In this document: in pieces, positions 7,454 to 16,413 of the stretch
Position numbering within the stretch: the first letter of the stretch is position 1
Layout of the letters: every line of letters starts with the position of its first letter
Source of the DNA: JANYJJ01 sp031386065
GTDB lineage: Bacteria; Pseudomonadota; Gammaproteobacteria; Burkholderiales; Burkholderiaceae_C
Assembly (NCBI GenBank): GCA_031386065.1
Contig: JANNBZ010000396.1
Location: 1 to 53,758 of the forward strand
Reading direction: 5' to 3'
DNA length: 53,758 nucleotides
Notes under the pieces: generated by a model
What the model was told of the DNA's origin: nothing
The model's database searches: none
The model's input: only the letters and a program-made list of their open reading frames with translations
Program-made: the position numbers and the translations under genes

Positions 7454-8392
7454 ATGCAAAGCAAAACTGTGGTCATCCTGGGCACCGGCGGCACCATTGC
7501 CGGCACGGCGGCGAATGCCAGCGACAACCTCGGCTACACCGCCGCGCAGCTAAGCGTTGCCGATCTGCTGCGTGTGGTGCCGGCCCTGGCGTCGGTGCCG
7601 ATCGAGGGCGAGCAGGTCGCGCAGCTCGACAGCAAGGACATGAGTTACGCCGTGTGGCGCGAGCTGGCGCTGCGCTGCACGCACCACCTGGCGCGGCCCG
7701 AGGTGTCGGGCATCGTGATCACGCATGGCACCGACACGCTCGAAGAAACCGCCTACTTCCTGAGCCGGGTGCTGGACGCGCACAAGCCGGTGGTGCTGAC
7801 GGCGGCCATGCGGCCAGCCACCTCGCTGCAAGCCGACGGCCCGCAGAACCTGCTGGACGCCGTGCGCTGCGTGCAGACCCGTGGCGCGCGCGGCGTGGTG
7901 ATGTCGATGGCCGGCACGGTGCACGGTGCGCGCGAGGTGCGCAAGCTGCATCCGTACCGCCTGGATGCCTTCGGCTCGGGCGACAGCGGGCCTTTGGCGC
8001 GGATTGAAGAGGGTGTGCTTCGGCAGCTGCGCGACTGGCCGCAGGAGCCGGCGGCGTTCGCCGTCTACCAACTGCCCGCCGACACTGCAGCCTGGCCGCG
8101 TGTGCACATCGTCACCAGCCACGCCGGCAGCGACGGCAGCGCCGTGACCGCGCTGTGCGCGGCGGGTGCGCGGGGTCTGGCAGTCGCCGCGACCGGCAAC
8201 GGCACGCTTCACCGCGAGCTGGAAGCGGCCTTGCTGCAAGCGCAGGCCGATGGCGTGCTGGTGTTGCGAAGCACGCGCTGCAACGATGGGCGGGTGATCG
8301 CGGACGCCGCCGATGCCTTGCCTTCGGCAGACGATCTCACGCCGGTGAAGGCACGGATCGAGCTGCTGCTGCGCCTGCTGGCGCAGCGCTGA
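7454..8392 (+). CDS. L-asparaginase/glutaminase family protein
   Basis: A 312-residue asparaginase of the bacterial type, hydrolysing asparagine to aspartate and ammonia. The first catalytic threonine lies in LGTGGTIAGTAA (about residues 9-20). The second lies in ITHGTDTLEETAYFL, which also carries the Asp partner; LTAAMRPA and GVVMSMAGTVHGAREV are further family signatures. There is no signal peptide, so it is cytoplasmic. The ATG at 7454 fits directly to the conserved N-terminus. It is divergent from lexA, sharing a 105-base region with LexA-like boxes close to its start. It is convergent with the PEP-CTERM gene, 21 bases away. Confidence 0.92.
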   Translation: MQSKTVVILGTGGTIAGTAANASDNLGYTAAQLSVADLLRVVPALASVPIEGEQVAQLDSKDMSYAVWRELALRCTHHLARPEVSGIVITHGTDTLEETAYFLSRVLDAHKPVVLTAAMRPATSLQADGPQNLLDAVRCVQTRGARGVVMSMAGTVHGAREVRKLHPYRLDAFGSGDSGPLARIEEGVLRQLRDWPQEPAAFAVYQLPADTAAWPRVHIVTSHAGSDGSAVTALCAAGARGLAVAATGNGTLHRELEAALLQAQADGVLVLRSTRCNDGRVIADAADALPSADDLTPVKARIELLLRLLAQR

Positions 8393-8413
8393 ACGGCGGC
8401 GCAATGACCTGAT

Positions 8414-9808
8414 TTATTGCGCGGCCCGGCGCCGGCGGCTCATGCAGCCGACCAGGCCCAGCCCGGCCAGCATCAGCGCGTACGTCTCGGGCTCGGGCAC
8501 CGGCGCCGTGTAGCCGTCGATGTTGGCGGTGTACGCATGCAGCACGCCGGGCAACAAGGTGTGGTCGGCCGTCAGCGTTCCGCTGCAACCCAGCAGCGTG
8601 CCCACCGGGCATTGAATCGACGTGGCGTACGGGTCGGCGTCGGTCATGCGCAACCAGACGTCGAACTGCACGCCCGAACCGTTCTGCGTCACGCTGTAGT
8701 CGTTGTCGGTGCCGGCGAGCACCAGGTACTTGCCGTTGGCCAGCTTCGGTCCCACCGCCAGGCCTTCCCATTTTTCCGGCGAGTTGTTGCCCAGCGCGGC
8801 CAGGGTGTCGGCATCCAGGTCGATCAGCTTCGCGCCCTTGCTGACGGCGGTGAAGGCCGCGCCCGAGTCGAGATCGATCGCGCTCACGTCGGTGGCGCCG
8901 GAAATGTCGATCCGGTAGACGTTCTTGTCCGCCGTATTCAAGTCGGCGCCGATACCGACGCCGCGGTTGTTGCGCTCGAGCACCAGGAATTTGTCGTTGC
9001 CCAGGGCCACCAAGGCCGAGATGCCGCGGCCCTGGCCAGAGGCGTCCATCTTGTAGGCGTACTGCGCCAGCGCGAGTCCGGTGCTGGTGTCGAACTTCAC
9101 GATGCGGTTGTAGACGCCGTTGCCCGCGCCCTCGTCGAGCATTGCGCTTTGCAACATCGCGTAGGCGTAGCGGCCGTCGGCGCTGACGGCCAGCCCTTCG
9201 AAGCCACGGTTGGTGCGCTTGCCCTGCTTGTTGCCTGCGTCGCCCGCGAAGTTCGGCACGTCCGTGGCGCTGCGCGGTGTCACGTTGGTCGGCGTGGTGT
9301 AGCGGCGCACCAGGTTGCCGCTGCGGTCGAACTCGATCAGCGACGGACCGTACTCGTCGGACACCAGGAAGTTGCCGCTCTTCGGGTTGATCACGAAGCC
9401 TTCCGGGTCGAGCGAGTTGCCCAACAGGTTCGTCGGGCTCGGCGCCAGGCCGTTCATCGCGGCACCGGCGTTGCGGAACTTGATCGTCTCGGCGACCGCG
9501 AAGTTGCTGATCGCACCGGTGGTCGGGTTCACATCGAGCGTGAAGCGCTGGACACGCGTCTCGTACGACAGCGTGCCGCCGCCGGGGCCGCGGTCAGACA
9601 GGCCCCACCAGGCGTTGCGGCTGGCGTCGTAGTACAGGTCCGAGAAGAAGCCGACCCGGCGGCCGAATGCGCTGCCAGACGACTTGTCCAGCAGCCGGCC
9701 ATCGAGCGCCAGTCCGTTGACGAACGAGACGTTGGTGAGCGTCTGCGCCGAAGCGCCGGTGATGGCAAGCGCGGCGGCTGCGGCGACGAGTGAGATGTAT
9801 AGCTTCAT
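8414..9808 (-). CDS. Esterase-like (phytase-associated) domain protein with PEP-CTERM sorting signal
   Basis: A 464-residue exported protein. Signal peptide: residues 1-22 (hydrophobic core, then ASA). The body looks like the esterase-like activity of phytase domain, a beta-propeller, with FSDLYYDASRNAWWGLSDRG, DPEGFVINPKSGNFLVSDEYGP, and NRGFEGLAVSADGRYAY as blade-like repeats. The C-terminus is a textbook PEP-CTERM signal: VPEPETYALMLAGLGLVG followed by a basic tail. An exosortase and surface polysaccharide system elsewhere in the genome would be needed. The ATG at 9808 was chosen because it begins the signal peptide. Enzymatic activity is not shown; the family is named from association. 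Confidence 0.85.
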   Translation of the reverse strand: MKLYISLVAAAAALAITGASAQTLTNVSFVNGLALDGRLLDKSSGSAFGRRVGFFSDLYYDASRNAWWGLSDRGPGGGTLSYETRVQRFTLDVNPTTGAISNFAVAETIKFRNAGAAMNGLAPSPTNLLGNSLDPEGFVINPKSGNFLVSDEYGPSLIEFDRSGNLVRRYTTPTNVTPRSATDVPNFAGDAGNKQGKRTNRGFEGLAVSADGRYAYAMLQSAMLDEGAGNGVYNRIVKFDTSTGLALAQYAYKMDASGQGRGISALVALGNDKFLVLERNNRGVGIGADLNTADKNVYRIDISGATDVSAIDLDSGAAFTAVSKGAKLIDLDADTLAALGNNSPEKWEGLAVGPKLANGKYLVLAGTDNDYSVTQNGSGVQFDVWLRMTDADPYATSIQCPVGTLLGCSGTLTADHTLLPGVLHAYTANIDGYTAPVPEPETYALMLAGLGLVGCMSRRRRAAQ

Positions 9809-9868
9809 GCGGTGAACTTCCTGAGCGAGTTGGACATCGACGACCGAACTTACCCACACCGCATTACG

Positions 9869-9892
9869 GAGTCGTGACAACGGTCACGACTC
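9869..9892. terminator. Perfect 10-bp inverted repeat between ohr and the PEP-CTERM gene
   Basis: GAGTCGTGAC and GTCACGACTC flank a 4-base loop, 12 bases after the ohr stop on the minus strand. No T-run follows, so it may be a factor-dependent terminator or a regulatory palindrome upstream of the PEP-CTERM gene. Confidence 0.5.
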
Positions 9893-9904
9893 ACAGTCGC
9901 CGGG

Positions 9905-10330
9905 TCAAACCACCGTCAGCGTCACGTCGATGTTGCCGCGCGTCGCGTTCGAATACGGGCACACGCCGTGCGCGGTCTGCACCAGCTTTTCAGCCGCAGC
10001 GCGTTCCATGCCGGGGATGCTGACCTTCATCGCGACCGCGATGCTGAACCCGGCCGGAATCTGGCCGATACCGACCTCGGCGTCGATCGACGTGCTGGCG
10101 GGCAGGCTGATCTTTTGCATCATCGCGACGTGCTTCATTGCGCCCAGGAAGCAGGCCGAGTAGCCGGCTGCGAACAGCTGTTCCGGGTTGGTGCCGGCGG
10201 CACCGTCGCCGCCCAGTTCCTTCGGTGTGGTCAGGGTCACGTTCAGCGCACCGTCGGGAGACTTCGAGGTGCCGGCACGGCCGCCGGTGGAGGTGGCGTG
10301 GGCGGTGTAGAGGATTTTTTCGGGTGACAT
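9905..10330 (-). CDS. ohr: Organic hydroperoxide resistance peroxiredoxin, Ohr (OsmC superfamily)
   Basis: Thiol peroxidase of 141 residues that reduces organic hydroperoxides to alcohols. The two reactive cysteines are present: Cys60 (AAGYSACFLGAM) and Cys124 (HGVCPYSNATRGN). The N-terminus (KILYTAHATSTGGRAGTSKS) and NPEQLFAAGYS are diagnostic of Ohr rather than OsmC. Ohr acts as a cytoplasmic dimer and is usually reduced by lipoylated proteins. It lies 42 bases downstream of the MarR-type gene on the same strand, the classic ohrR-ohr arrangement, so the two are probably one operon induced by organic peroxides. Confidence 0.96.
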   Translation of the reverse strand: MSPEKILYTAHATSTGGRAGTSKSPDGALNVTLTTPKELGGDGAAGTNPEQLFAAGYSACFLGAMKHVAMMQKISLPASTSIDAEVGIGQIPAGFSIAVAMKVSIPGMERAAAEKLVQTAHGVCPYSNATRGNIDVTLTVV

Positions 10331-10372
10331 GGCAAGGTCCTTTTCAGGGGGTGGGGAAAACGGGGAGGGGGA

Positions 10373-10882
10373 TCAATGCGTCTGCGCGGCCGCCGCGCCA
10401 ACGGACGCGCCGTTGTGAAGGTGGCCGCGCAGCTCCTGCAGTCGGCGGGTCAGCGCCAGCAGCTCGTCGGTGCTGCAACCGGTGGACTGCGCCAGGCGCC
10501 GCGCCACGCTGACGGCACGAGGTCGCAGGGCCTTGCCGCCGGCGGCGAGGTTGACGATGACACGGCGCTCGTCGTCGAGCGCCCGCGTACGCGTCAGCCA
10601 GCCGGCAGTCTCCATGCGCTTGAGCAGCGGTGTCAAGGTGCCGGAGTCGAGAAACAATTGCTCGCCGAGTTCGTTGACGCCCAGGCCGTCGTGCTGCCAC
10701 AGCACCAGCAACACGAGGTACTGCGGGTACGTCAACCCCAGCGGCTGCAGCAGCGGTTTGTACTGCTTGGTCAGCGCGAGCGAGGTGGAGTAGAGCGCGA
10801 AGCACAACTGGCTTTCCAGCTTCAGCCAGTCGCCTGAGGACGGTGGGTTGGAGCGGGAACGGCGGACAGGGCGCGTTAACAT
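10373..10882 (-). CDS. ohrR: MarR-family organic peroxide sensor, OhrR
   Basis: Winged-helix redox repressor of 169 residues. The N-terminal segment LESQLCFALYSTSLALTKQY carries the sensing Cys27, conserved in OhrR proteins. The DNA-binding part follows (LFLDSGTLTPLLKRMETAGW and the wing DERRVIVNL). A second Cys in STGCSTDELL is positioned like the resolving cysteine of 2-Cys OhrR proteins. The ATG at 10882 is directly preceded by an in-frame GTG, so the start may be one codon earlier. Oxidation by organic peroxides should release it from the AT-rich operator upstream and de-repress itself and ohr. Confidence 0.93.
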   Translation of the reverse strand: MLTRPVRRSRSNPPSSGDWLKLESQLCFALYSTSLALTKQYKPLLQPLGLTYPQYLVLLVLWQHDGLGVNELGEQLFLDSGTLTPLLKRMETAGWLTRTRALDDERRVIVNLAAGGKALRPRAVSVARRLAQSTGCSTDELLALTRRLQELRGHLHNGASVGAAAAQTH

Positions 10883-10890
10883 CACTGCAC

Positions 10891-10932
10891 TTTAATCAAT
10901 TGCGAGAAATTGAATTGTGCGCAATCAATTAA
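10891..10932. promoter_or_regulatory. Probable OhrR operator and ohrR promoter
   Basis: An AT-rich island in GC-rich DNA, immediately before ohrR, holds repeated AATTG/CAATT elements (ATCAATTGCG, AAATTGAATTGTGCGCAATC, CAATTAA). This resembles known OhrR sites built on AATTGTNNNCAATT-like dyads. Exact boundaries are uncertain. Confidence 0.65.
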
Positions 10933-11105
10933 CCGCGACGGGCTCGGGGTCAAGCCTGTGGGTTCACTGAGAAGTCGGTCGAGGTGGACGGGGGAGGGGA
11001 GCGGCGGGGCTCAGGCCTGCAGGTCGGTGCTTGATCGAAGCTTCTGCATGGGCCTTCGCGAGCCGACTTCGCTGCACAGCTTCGCAGGTGCTTCGCCGCG
11101 TCGGC

Positions 11106-13067
11106 TCAGTCCGCTGTCGCCGTCATCTCGTCGATTTGCGTGCCCAGGTCCAGCCAGCGGGCTTCGAGCTTCTCGATCTCGTTGCCGACGAACTTCAGGC
11201 GCTTGCCGCCGTCGGCCATCTCGGCCGGTGTGCGGCTGGCGTCGGCCAGCCGCAGTTGGAGCGCGTCTCGCTCCGCGAGCAGCACGCCCAGACGGTTGTC
11301 GATCGAGCTGACCTCCTTGCGCAGCAGCTTGGCCTGCTCGTCGATCTGCTGACGCGTCGGGCTCGGCGCGTTGTGCGCATCGTTCTTCTTCGGCGCCTTG
11401 CCCTTGCCTTTAGCCGCTGCCGCTTTGTTCGATCCGCCGCCGCGCTGCGCCTTGGCAGCTTCGCGCGACTGCTCCAGCAGCCACTTCTGGTAGTCGTCGA
11501 GGTCGCCGTCGAAAGGCTCGACCGCGCCGCCGGTGACCAGCCAGAACTCGTCGCAGACCTCGCGCAGCAAGGCGCGGTCGTGGCTGACCAGCATCACCGT
11601 GCCTTCGAACTCGTTCAGCGCCATCGACAGCGCTTCGCGCGTGGTCAGGTCCAGGTGGTTGGTCGGCTCGTCGAGCAGCAACAGGTTGGGGCGCTGCCAA
11701 ACCAGCATCGCCAGCACCAGGCGCGCCTTCTCGCCGCCGCTGAGCGAGCCCACCGCCTGCGTGACCATCTCGCCGACGAAGCGGAACGAGCCCAGGTAGT
11801 CGCGCAGTTCTTGCTCGCGCGCTTGCGGTCCCACGTCGCGCGCCAGGCGAATCATGTGCATCAGCGGGCCGTCGTCGAGTGACAGCACGTCGAGTTCCTG
11901 CTGCGCGAAGTAGCCGATGTTCAGGCCCTTGCCTTCGGTGATCTCGCCGGACAGCGCCTTCAGTTCACCCGAGATGGTTTTCACCAGCGTCGACTTGCCC
12001 TGGCCATTCGCGCCGAGGATGCCGATGCGCTGCCCGGCCAGCACCGACCGGTTGATGTTGCCAATGATTTTCTTGGCCGGGGTGCCGTCTTCCAGCGCCG
12101 GGTAGCCGCAGGCCATGCCTGAAAAAGCCAACATCGGATTCGGTAGATTCAGAGGCTCGCGAAACTCGAACTGGAAGTCGGCGCTGGTCAGCACCGGGCC
12201 GAGCTTTTCCATTCGCGCCAGCGCTTTCACGCGGCTTTGTGCCTGCTTGGCCTTGCTGGCCTTGGCCTTGAAGCGGTCGATGAACTTCTGCAGGTGCGCC
12301 ATGCGCTCTTTCTGCTTCTCGAAGCTGGCCTGCGCCTGCATCATTCGCTCGGCCCGCATCTCTTCGAACGCGGTGTAGTTGCCGGTGTAGCGGGTCAGCT
12401 TGGTCTCGTCGAGGTGAACCGTCACCTTGGTGATGGCGTCGAGAAACTCGCGGTCGTGGCTGATGACGATCATCGTGCCCTCGAAGCGCTGCAGCCAGGC
12501 CTCCAGCCACACCAGCGCGTCGAGGTCCAGGTGGTTGGTCGGCTCGTCGAGCAGCATCAGGTCGGCCGGGCACATCAGCGCGCGCGCAAGCTGCAAACGC
12601 ATCCGCCAGCCGCCCGAAAAGCTGTTCACCGGGTTGTTCAGTTCGTCGCCGCGAAAGCCCAGGCCCATCAGCAGCGACTGCGCGCGCGGACGCGCCTCGA
12701 AGCCGCCGGCCTCGCTGATCTCGTGGTGCGCCTCGCCCATCGCGTGGCCGTCGTCGGCGGCCTCGGCTGCGGCCAGCGCGGCGTTGGCTTCCATCAGCCG
12801 GGTGTCGCCCTGCATCACGTAGTCGGTGGCGGAGTCTTCGGTCTCGGGCATGTCCTGCGCCACTTCGCCGATGCGCCAGCGCGGCGGCATCGCCACGTCG
12901 CCGGCGTCGGATTGCAGGCGGTGGGTCAACAACGAGAACAGACTCGACTTGCCGGCGCCGTTGCGTCCGACCAGGCCGATTTTCTCGCCGGGCTGCAGGG
13001 TGACCGTGGTGTCGTGCAACACGATTTTGGTGCCACGGCGAAGCGTGACGTTCTTGATGACAATCAT
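11106..13067 (-). CDS. ABC-F subfamily ATPase, YheS-like
   Basis: A 653-residue soluble protein with two ATP-binding cassettes and no membrane segments. ABC-F proteins act on the ribosome in translation rather than in transport. Cassette 1: GRNGAGKSS (about 35-43), SFSGGWRMRLQLARAL, LLDEPTNHLD. The linker helices (MMQAQASFEKQKERM, KFIDRFKAKASKAKQAQSRV) form the P-site tRNA interaction motif region. Cassette 2: GANGQGKST, SLSGGEKARLVLAML, LLDEPTNHLD. A Lys/Ala-rich linker precedes a C-terminal coiled coil (LRKEVSSIDNRLGVLLAERD). The N-terminus MIVIKNVTLRRG fits YheS better than Uup or EttA. It is divergent from a PLP enzyme gene with only 35 bases between them. Confidence 0.92.
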   Translation of the reverse strand: MIVIKNVTLRRGTKIVLHDTTVTLQPGEKIGLVGRNGAGKSSLFSLLTHRLQSDAGDVAMPPRWRIGEVAQDMPETEDSATDYVMQGDTRLMEANAALAAAEAADDGHAMGEAHHEISEAGGFEARPRAQSLLMGLGFRGDELNNPVNSFSGGWRMRLQLARALMCPADLMLLDEPTNHLDLDALVWLEAWLQRFEGTMIVISHDREFLDAITKVTVHLDETKLTRYTGNYTAFEEMRAERMMQAQASFEKQKERMAHLQKFIDRFKAKASKAKQAQSRVKALARMEKLGPVLTSADFQFEFREPLNLPNPMLAFSGMACGYPALEDGTPAKKIIGNINRSVLAGQRIGILGANGQGKSTLVKTISGELKALSGEITEGKGLNIGYFAQQELDVLSLDDGPLMHMIRLARDVGPQAREQELRDYLGSFRFVGEMVTQAVGSLSGGEKARLVLAMLVWQRPNLLLLDEPTNHLDLTTREALSMALNEFEGTVMLVSHDRALLREVCDEFWLVTGGAVEPFDGDLDDYQKWLLEQSREAAKAQRGGGSNKAAAAKGKGKAPKKNDAHNAPSPTRQQIDEQAKLLRKEVSSIDNRLGVLLAERDALQLRLADASRTPAEMADGGKRLKFVGNEIEKLEARWLDLGTQIDEMTATAD

Positions 13068-13102
13068 GATGAAATCGAACCTGCGAATTTGAGAGCGCGA
13101 AC

Positions 13103-14359
13103 GTGAAAAATACCGAAAGCAAAACCAAGGCCCGTGGCATCACCACCCAGCTGCTGCACGCCGACCGGGGCGCCGCCGTCGAGCACGGCGCCACGCACAA
13201 GCCGCTGCACACCTCGGCCGCCTTCGGCTACGCCACCGCAGCCGAACTGGCAGCCGTGTTCCAGGGCGAGAAGGGCGGCCATGTGTATGCGCGCCAGGGC
13301 AACCCCACCAGCCAGGCGCTGGAGCAGAAGGTGACCCTGCTGGAAGGCGGCGTGGGCACGGTGTGCTTCGCCACTGGCATGGCGGCCATCGCCTCGGTGC
13401 TGCTGGCCTTGCTGAAGCACGGCGACCACATCGTGGCCAGCCAGTTCCTCTTCGGCAACACCGCCAGCCTGCTGCAAACCCTGGCGTCGCTGGGCTGCCG
13501 CGTGAGCCTGGTCGACGCGACCGATGCCGCCGAGGTCGAGCGTGCGCTGGAGCCGCAGACGCGGCTGGTGTTCGTCGAGACCGTTGCCAACCCGCGCACG
13601 CAGATCGCTGACCTGGAGGCCATCGGCACGCTGTGCGCGCAGCGCGGCGTGCTGTACGTGGTCGACAACACCATGACCACGCCGCACTTGTTTCAGCCGG
13701 CCAGCGTCGGTGCCGGGCTGGTGATGAATTCGCTGACGAAGTCGATCTGCGGCCACGGCAACGCGCTGGGCGGCGCGGTGACCGACACCGGCCGCTTCGA
13801 CTGGCAACGCTTCGACAACATCCTGCCCGCCTACCGCAAGGGTGCGCCGGCCAGCTGGGGTTTGCTGCAGATTCGCAAGAAAGGCCTGCGCGACATTGGC
13901 GCGACCATGAGCGCCGACGCGGCGCACCGCATTGCCACCGGCGCCGAAACGCTGGCGCTGCGCATGGACCGCGCCTGCGACAACGCGCTGCGCCTGGCGC
14001 GCTGGCTGGTCGAGCAGCCCGCCGTGTTGAAAGTCCACCACCCTGGCCTGGCCTCGCACGCGCAGCACGACAAGGCGGCGCGCTGGTTCCGATCGTTCGG
14101 CGCGTTGCTGAGCTTCGAGATGCGCGACGGGCACGACGCGTTCGCGTTGCTCGACGCGCTGGAACTCGTCATACGTTCCAGCCACCTGGGTGACAACCGC
14201 ACGCTGGCGATCCCGGTGGCACAGACCATCTTCTGGGAGATGGGACTGGCCGCACGGCAACGCATGGGCATCGCCGAATCGCTGGTCCGCGTGTCGGTGG
14301 GCATCGAAGACTTCGACGACCTGCGCGACGACTTCGAGCAGGCCCTGGCCCGCAGCTGA
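13103..14359 (+). CDS. Cys/Met metabolism PLP-dependent enzyme (cystathionine gamma-synthase family)
   Basis: A 418-residue transsulfuration enzyme family member. The pyridoxal phosphate lysine is Lys213 in MNSLTKSICGHGNALGGAV. Other family features are YARQGNPTSQALEQKVTLLEGG, FATGMAAIASVLLALL, and VDNTMTTPHLFQP. It could act as cystathionine gamma-synthase, gamma-lyase or O-acyl-homoserine sulfhydrylase; the sequence does not distinguish these. The start is a GTG at 13103, preceded by GAGAG at good distance. It is divergent from the ABC-F gene (35-base gap, so promoters must overlap) and convergent with prmB. Confidence 0.88.
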   Translation: MKNTESKTKARGITTQLLHADRGAAVEHGATHKPLHTSAAFGYATAAELAAVFQGEKGGHVYARQGNPTSQALEQKVTLLEGGVGTVCFATGMAAIASVLLALLKHGDHIVASQFLFGNTASLLQTLASLGCRVSLVDATDAAEVERALEPQTRLVFVETVANPRTQIADLEAIGTLCAQRGVLYVVDNTMTTPHLFQPASVGAGLVMNSLTKSICGHGNALGGAVTDTGRFDWQRFDNILPAYRKGAPASWGLLQIRKKGLRDIGATMSADAAHRIATGAETLALRMDRACDNALRLARWLVEQPAVLKVHHPGLASHAQHDKAARWFRSFGALLSFEMRDGHDAFALLDALELVIRSSHLGDNRTLAIPVAQTIFWEMGLAARQRMGIAESLVRVSVGIEDFDDLRDDFEQALARS

Positions 14360-14379
14360 TTCGAGCGGCGCGACAAGCG

Positions 14380-15264
14380 TCACCGCGCCCACCGCTGCAG
14401 TGCGTCGCGCGTCACCAGCAGCACCTGGTCGTCGCCGGCGCTGGTTTCCAGCCACGCCACTTCGAGTTTGCGGAACGCGTGCTCGAAGTGCGCGCGCTCG
14501 TTGCCGATTTCCAGCAGCAGCACGCCCACGTCGCTCAGGTGCGCGGCCGCGTCCTTCACGATGCGGCGCACCAGGTCCATGCCGTCGTCACCGCCGGCCA
14601 GCGCCAGCGCAGGCTCGTGCTGGTATTCGGCCGGCAGCGCGGCCATGCTCTGTGCATTGACGTAGGGCGGGTTGCAGACGATCAGGTCGTACGGCCCCTT
14701 CACGTCGTTCAACAAGTCGGACTTCAGCAGCGTGATGCGCGCGGCCAGTTGGTGCTTGTCGATGTTGATGCGCGCCACCGCCAGCGCGTCGTCCGAGATG
14801 TCGGCCGCGTCAACCGTGATCTCGGGGTAGGCCATCGCGGCGATCACGGCCAGGCTGCCGTTGCCGGTGCACAGGTCGAGCACGCGATGGGTCTTGTCCG
14901 ACAGCCAGGTGTCCAGCTCGCCGCTGCCTTCACCGTCGGCCAGCAGTTCGGCAATGAAGGAGCGCGGCACGATGCTGCGTTCGTCGACGAAGAAAGGCAC
15001 GTTCTGCAACCAGGCTTCGTTCGTCAGGTAAGCCGCCGGGCGGCGCGTGGCGATGCGCTGATCGACCAGGGCTTCGGCCTTCGCGACCTCGGCCGCGGTG
15101 AGTTCGCGCTGGGCCTGGAATTCGAGTGCGCCCATGTCCAGGCCGATGCTCCACAGCACCAGCCAGGCGGCCTCGTCGAAGGCGTTGGTGGTGCCGTGCC
15201 CAAATGAAACGCCCGCCTGTTTGAGGCGGGCGGCTTGTGCCGTGATGAGTGCGATGAGTGTCAT
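14380..15264 (-). CDS. prmB: 50S ribosomal protein L3 glutamine N5-methyltransferase
   Basis: SAM-dependent methyltransferase of 294 residues. The SAM site VLDLCTGNGSLAVIAAM (about 128-144) and the glutamine-binding NPPY (198-201) are present. The N-terminal helical part (AFDEAAWLVLWSIGLDM; RRPAAYLTNEAWLQNVPFFV) and the FFVDERSIVPRSFIAELL segment are typical of PrmB, separating it from PrmC. Its ATG overlaps the dapE stop (ATGA), making it the last gene of the dapC-dapD-pilU-dapE-prmB run. Confidence 0.93.
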   Translation of the reverse strand: MTLIALITAQAARLKQAGVSFGHGTTNAFDEAAWLVLWSIGLDMGALEFQAQRELTAAEVAKAEALVDQRIATRRPAAYLTNEAWLQNVPFFVDERSIVPRSFIAELLADGEGSGELDTWLSDKTHRVLDLCTGNGSLAVIAAMAYPEITVDAADISDDALAVARINIDKHQLAARITLLKSDLLNDVKGPYDLIVCNPPYVNAQSMAALPAEYQHEPALALAGGDDGMDLVRRIVKDAAAHLSDVGVLLLEIGNERAHFEHAFRKLEVAWLETSAGDDQVLLVTRDALQRWAR

Positions 15265-16409
15265 GTCAGCAGTGCTTCGAGGGTTCGTCGGTAGATGTTC
15301 TTGAGCGGCTCGATGCTGCTCACCAGCACGCGCTCGTCGATCTTGTGGATGCTGGCGTTGATGGGCCCGAACTCGATCACCTGCGGGCAGATCTTGGCGA
15401 TGAAGCGGCCGTCGGAGGTGCCGCCGGTGGTCGACAGTGAGGCTGCCACCCCGGTCTCGTCGGCGATGGCCTGGACCAGCGCCTGGCTCAGGTTGCCGAT
15501 GGGTGTCAGGAAGGGCTCGCCGCTGAGCGTCCAGCTGGTTTCGGTGCTCAGGCCGTGCTGGTCCAGCACCGCCTGCACGCGTGCCTTCAGCGACTCGGGG
15601 GTGGCCTCGGTGCTGAAGCGAAAGTTGCAGTCGACCACCAGCTCGCCGGGGATCACGTTGCCCACACCGGTGCCGGCGTGGATGTTCGACATCTGCCAGC
15701 TGGTGGGCGGGAAATAGACATTGCCCTGGTCCCACTCGATGGCCGCCAGTTCGGCCAGCGCCGGTGCAGCCAGGTGGATGGGATTCTTGGCCAGCTGCGG
15801 GTAGGCGATGTGGCCCTGCACGCCCTTGACGACGATGCGGGCCGACAGCGAGCCGCGGCGGCCGTTCTTGATCACGTCGCCGAGCCGCTCGACCGAGCTG
15901 GGCTCGCCGACGATGCAGTAGTCGAGCCGCTCGCCCTGTGCGGTCAGCCACTCGCACAGCTTGACGGTGCCGTCGGTGGCCGGGCCTTCCTCGTCGCTGG
16001 TGAACATCACCGCCACCGAATGCGCATGGCGGGGTTGCGTCTGCACGAATTCTTCAATCGCTACCACCATCGCCGCCAGCGACGTTTTCATGTCGGCCGC
16101 ACCGCGCCCGTGCAAATGACCCTCGCGATGCGTCGGCACGAAGGGATCGCTGGCCCACTGCGTCAGTGGCCCGGTGGGCACCACGTCAGTGTGGCCGGCA
16201 AAGGCCAGCAATTTCGGCGTGGCCGCGCTGCCGCGGCGCACCGCCCACAGGTTTGTGACGCGGAAGCTGTCGGGTCCGCTCATCAGCGTGTGGCACTCGA
16301 AGCCGATGGCGCGCAGCCGTTCCGCGATGAGCGCCTGGCAACCGTCGTCGTGCGGCGTCAGCGACGCGCGTGCGATCAACTGCTCGGTGAGGTGCAGGGC
16401 GGCGGTCAT
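15261..16409 (-). CDS. dapE: Succinyl-diaminopimelate desuccinylase
   Basis: Zn-dependent M20-family amidohydrolase of 382 residues. It removes succinate from N-succinyl-LL-diaminopimelate, giving LL-DAP for lysine and peptidoglycan. Zinc ligands and catalytic residues are visible: His73 and Asp75 (FAGHTDVVPTGP), Asp106 (GRGAADMKTSLAAM), and the Glu140-Glu141 pair (TSDEEGPATDG). NGRRGSLSARIVVKGVQGH marks the dimerisation domain. TTGGTSDGRFI and the late HKIDERV segment complete the site. It lies 4 bases after pilU and overlaps prmB by 4. Confidence 0.96.
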   Translation of the reverse strand: MTAALHLTEQLIARASLTPHDDGCQALIAERLRAIGFECHTLMSGPDSFRVTNLWAVRRGSAATPKLLAFAGHTDVVPTGPLTQWASDPFVPTHREGHLHGRGAADMKTSLAAMVVAIEEFVQTQPRHAHSVAVMFTSDEEGPATDGTVKLCEWLTAQGERLDYCIVGEPSSVERLGDVIKNGRRGSLSARIVVKGVQGHIAYPQLAKNPIHLAAPALAELAAIEWDQGNVYFPPTSWQMSNIHAGTGVGNVIPGELVVDCNFRFSTEATPESLKARVQAVLDQHGLSTETSWTLSGEPFLTPIGNLSQALVQAIADETGVAASLSTTGGTSDGRFIAKICPQVIEFGPINASIHKIDERVLVSSIEPLKNIYRRTLEALLT

Positions 16410-16413
16410 GCGT

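Noticed and set aside
11060..11107. A terminator hairpin for the ABC-F gene (GAGCCGAC / GTCGGCTC)
   Set aside because: The loop is over 30 bases, the stem overlaps the stop codon, and no T-run follows; support is too weak to list.
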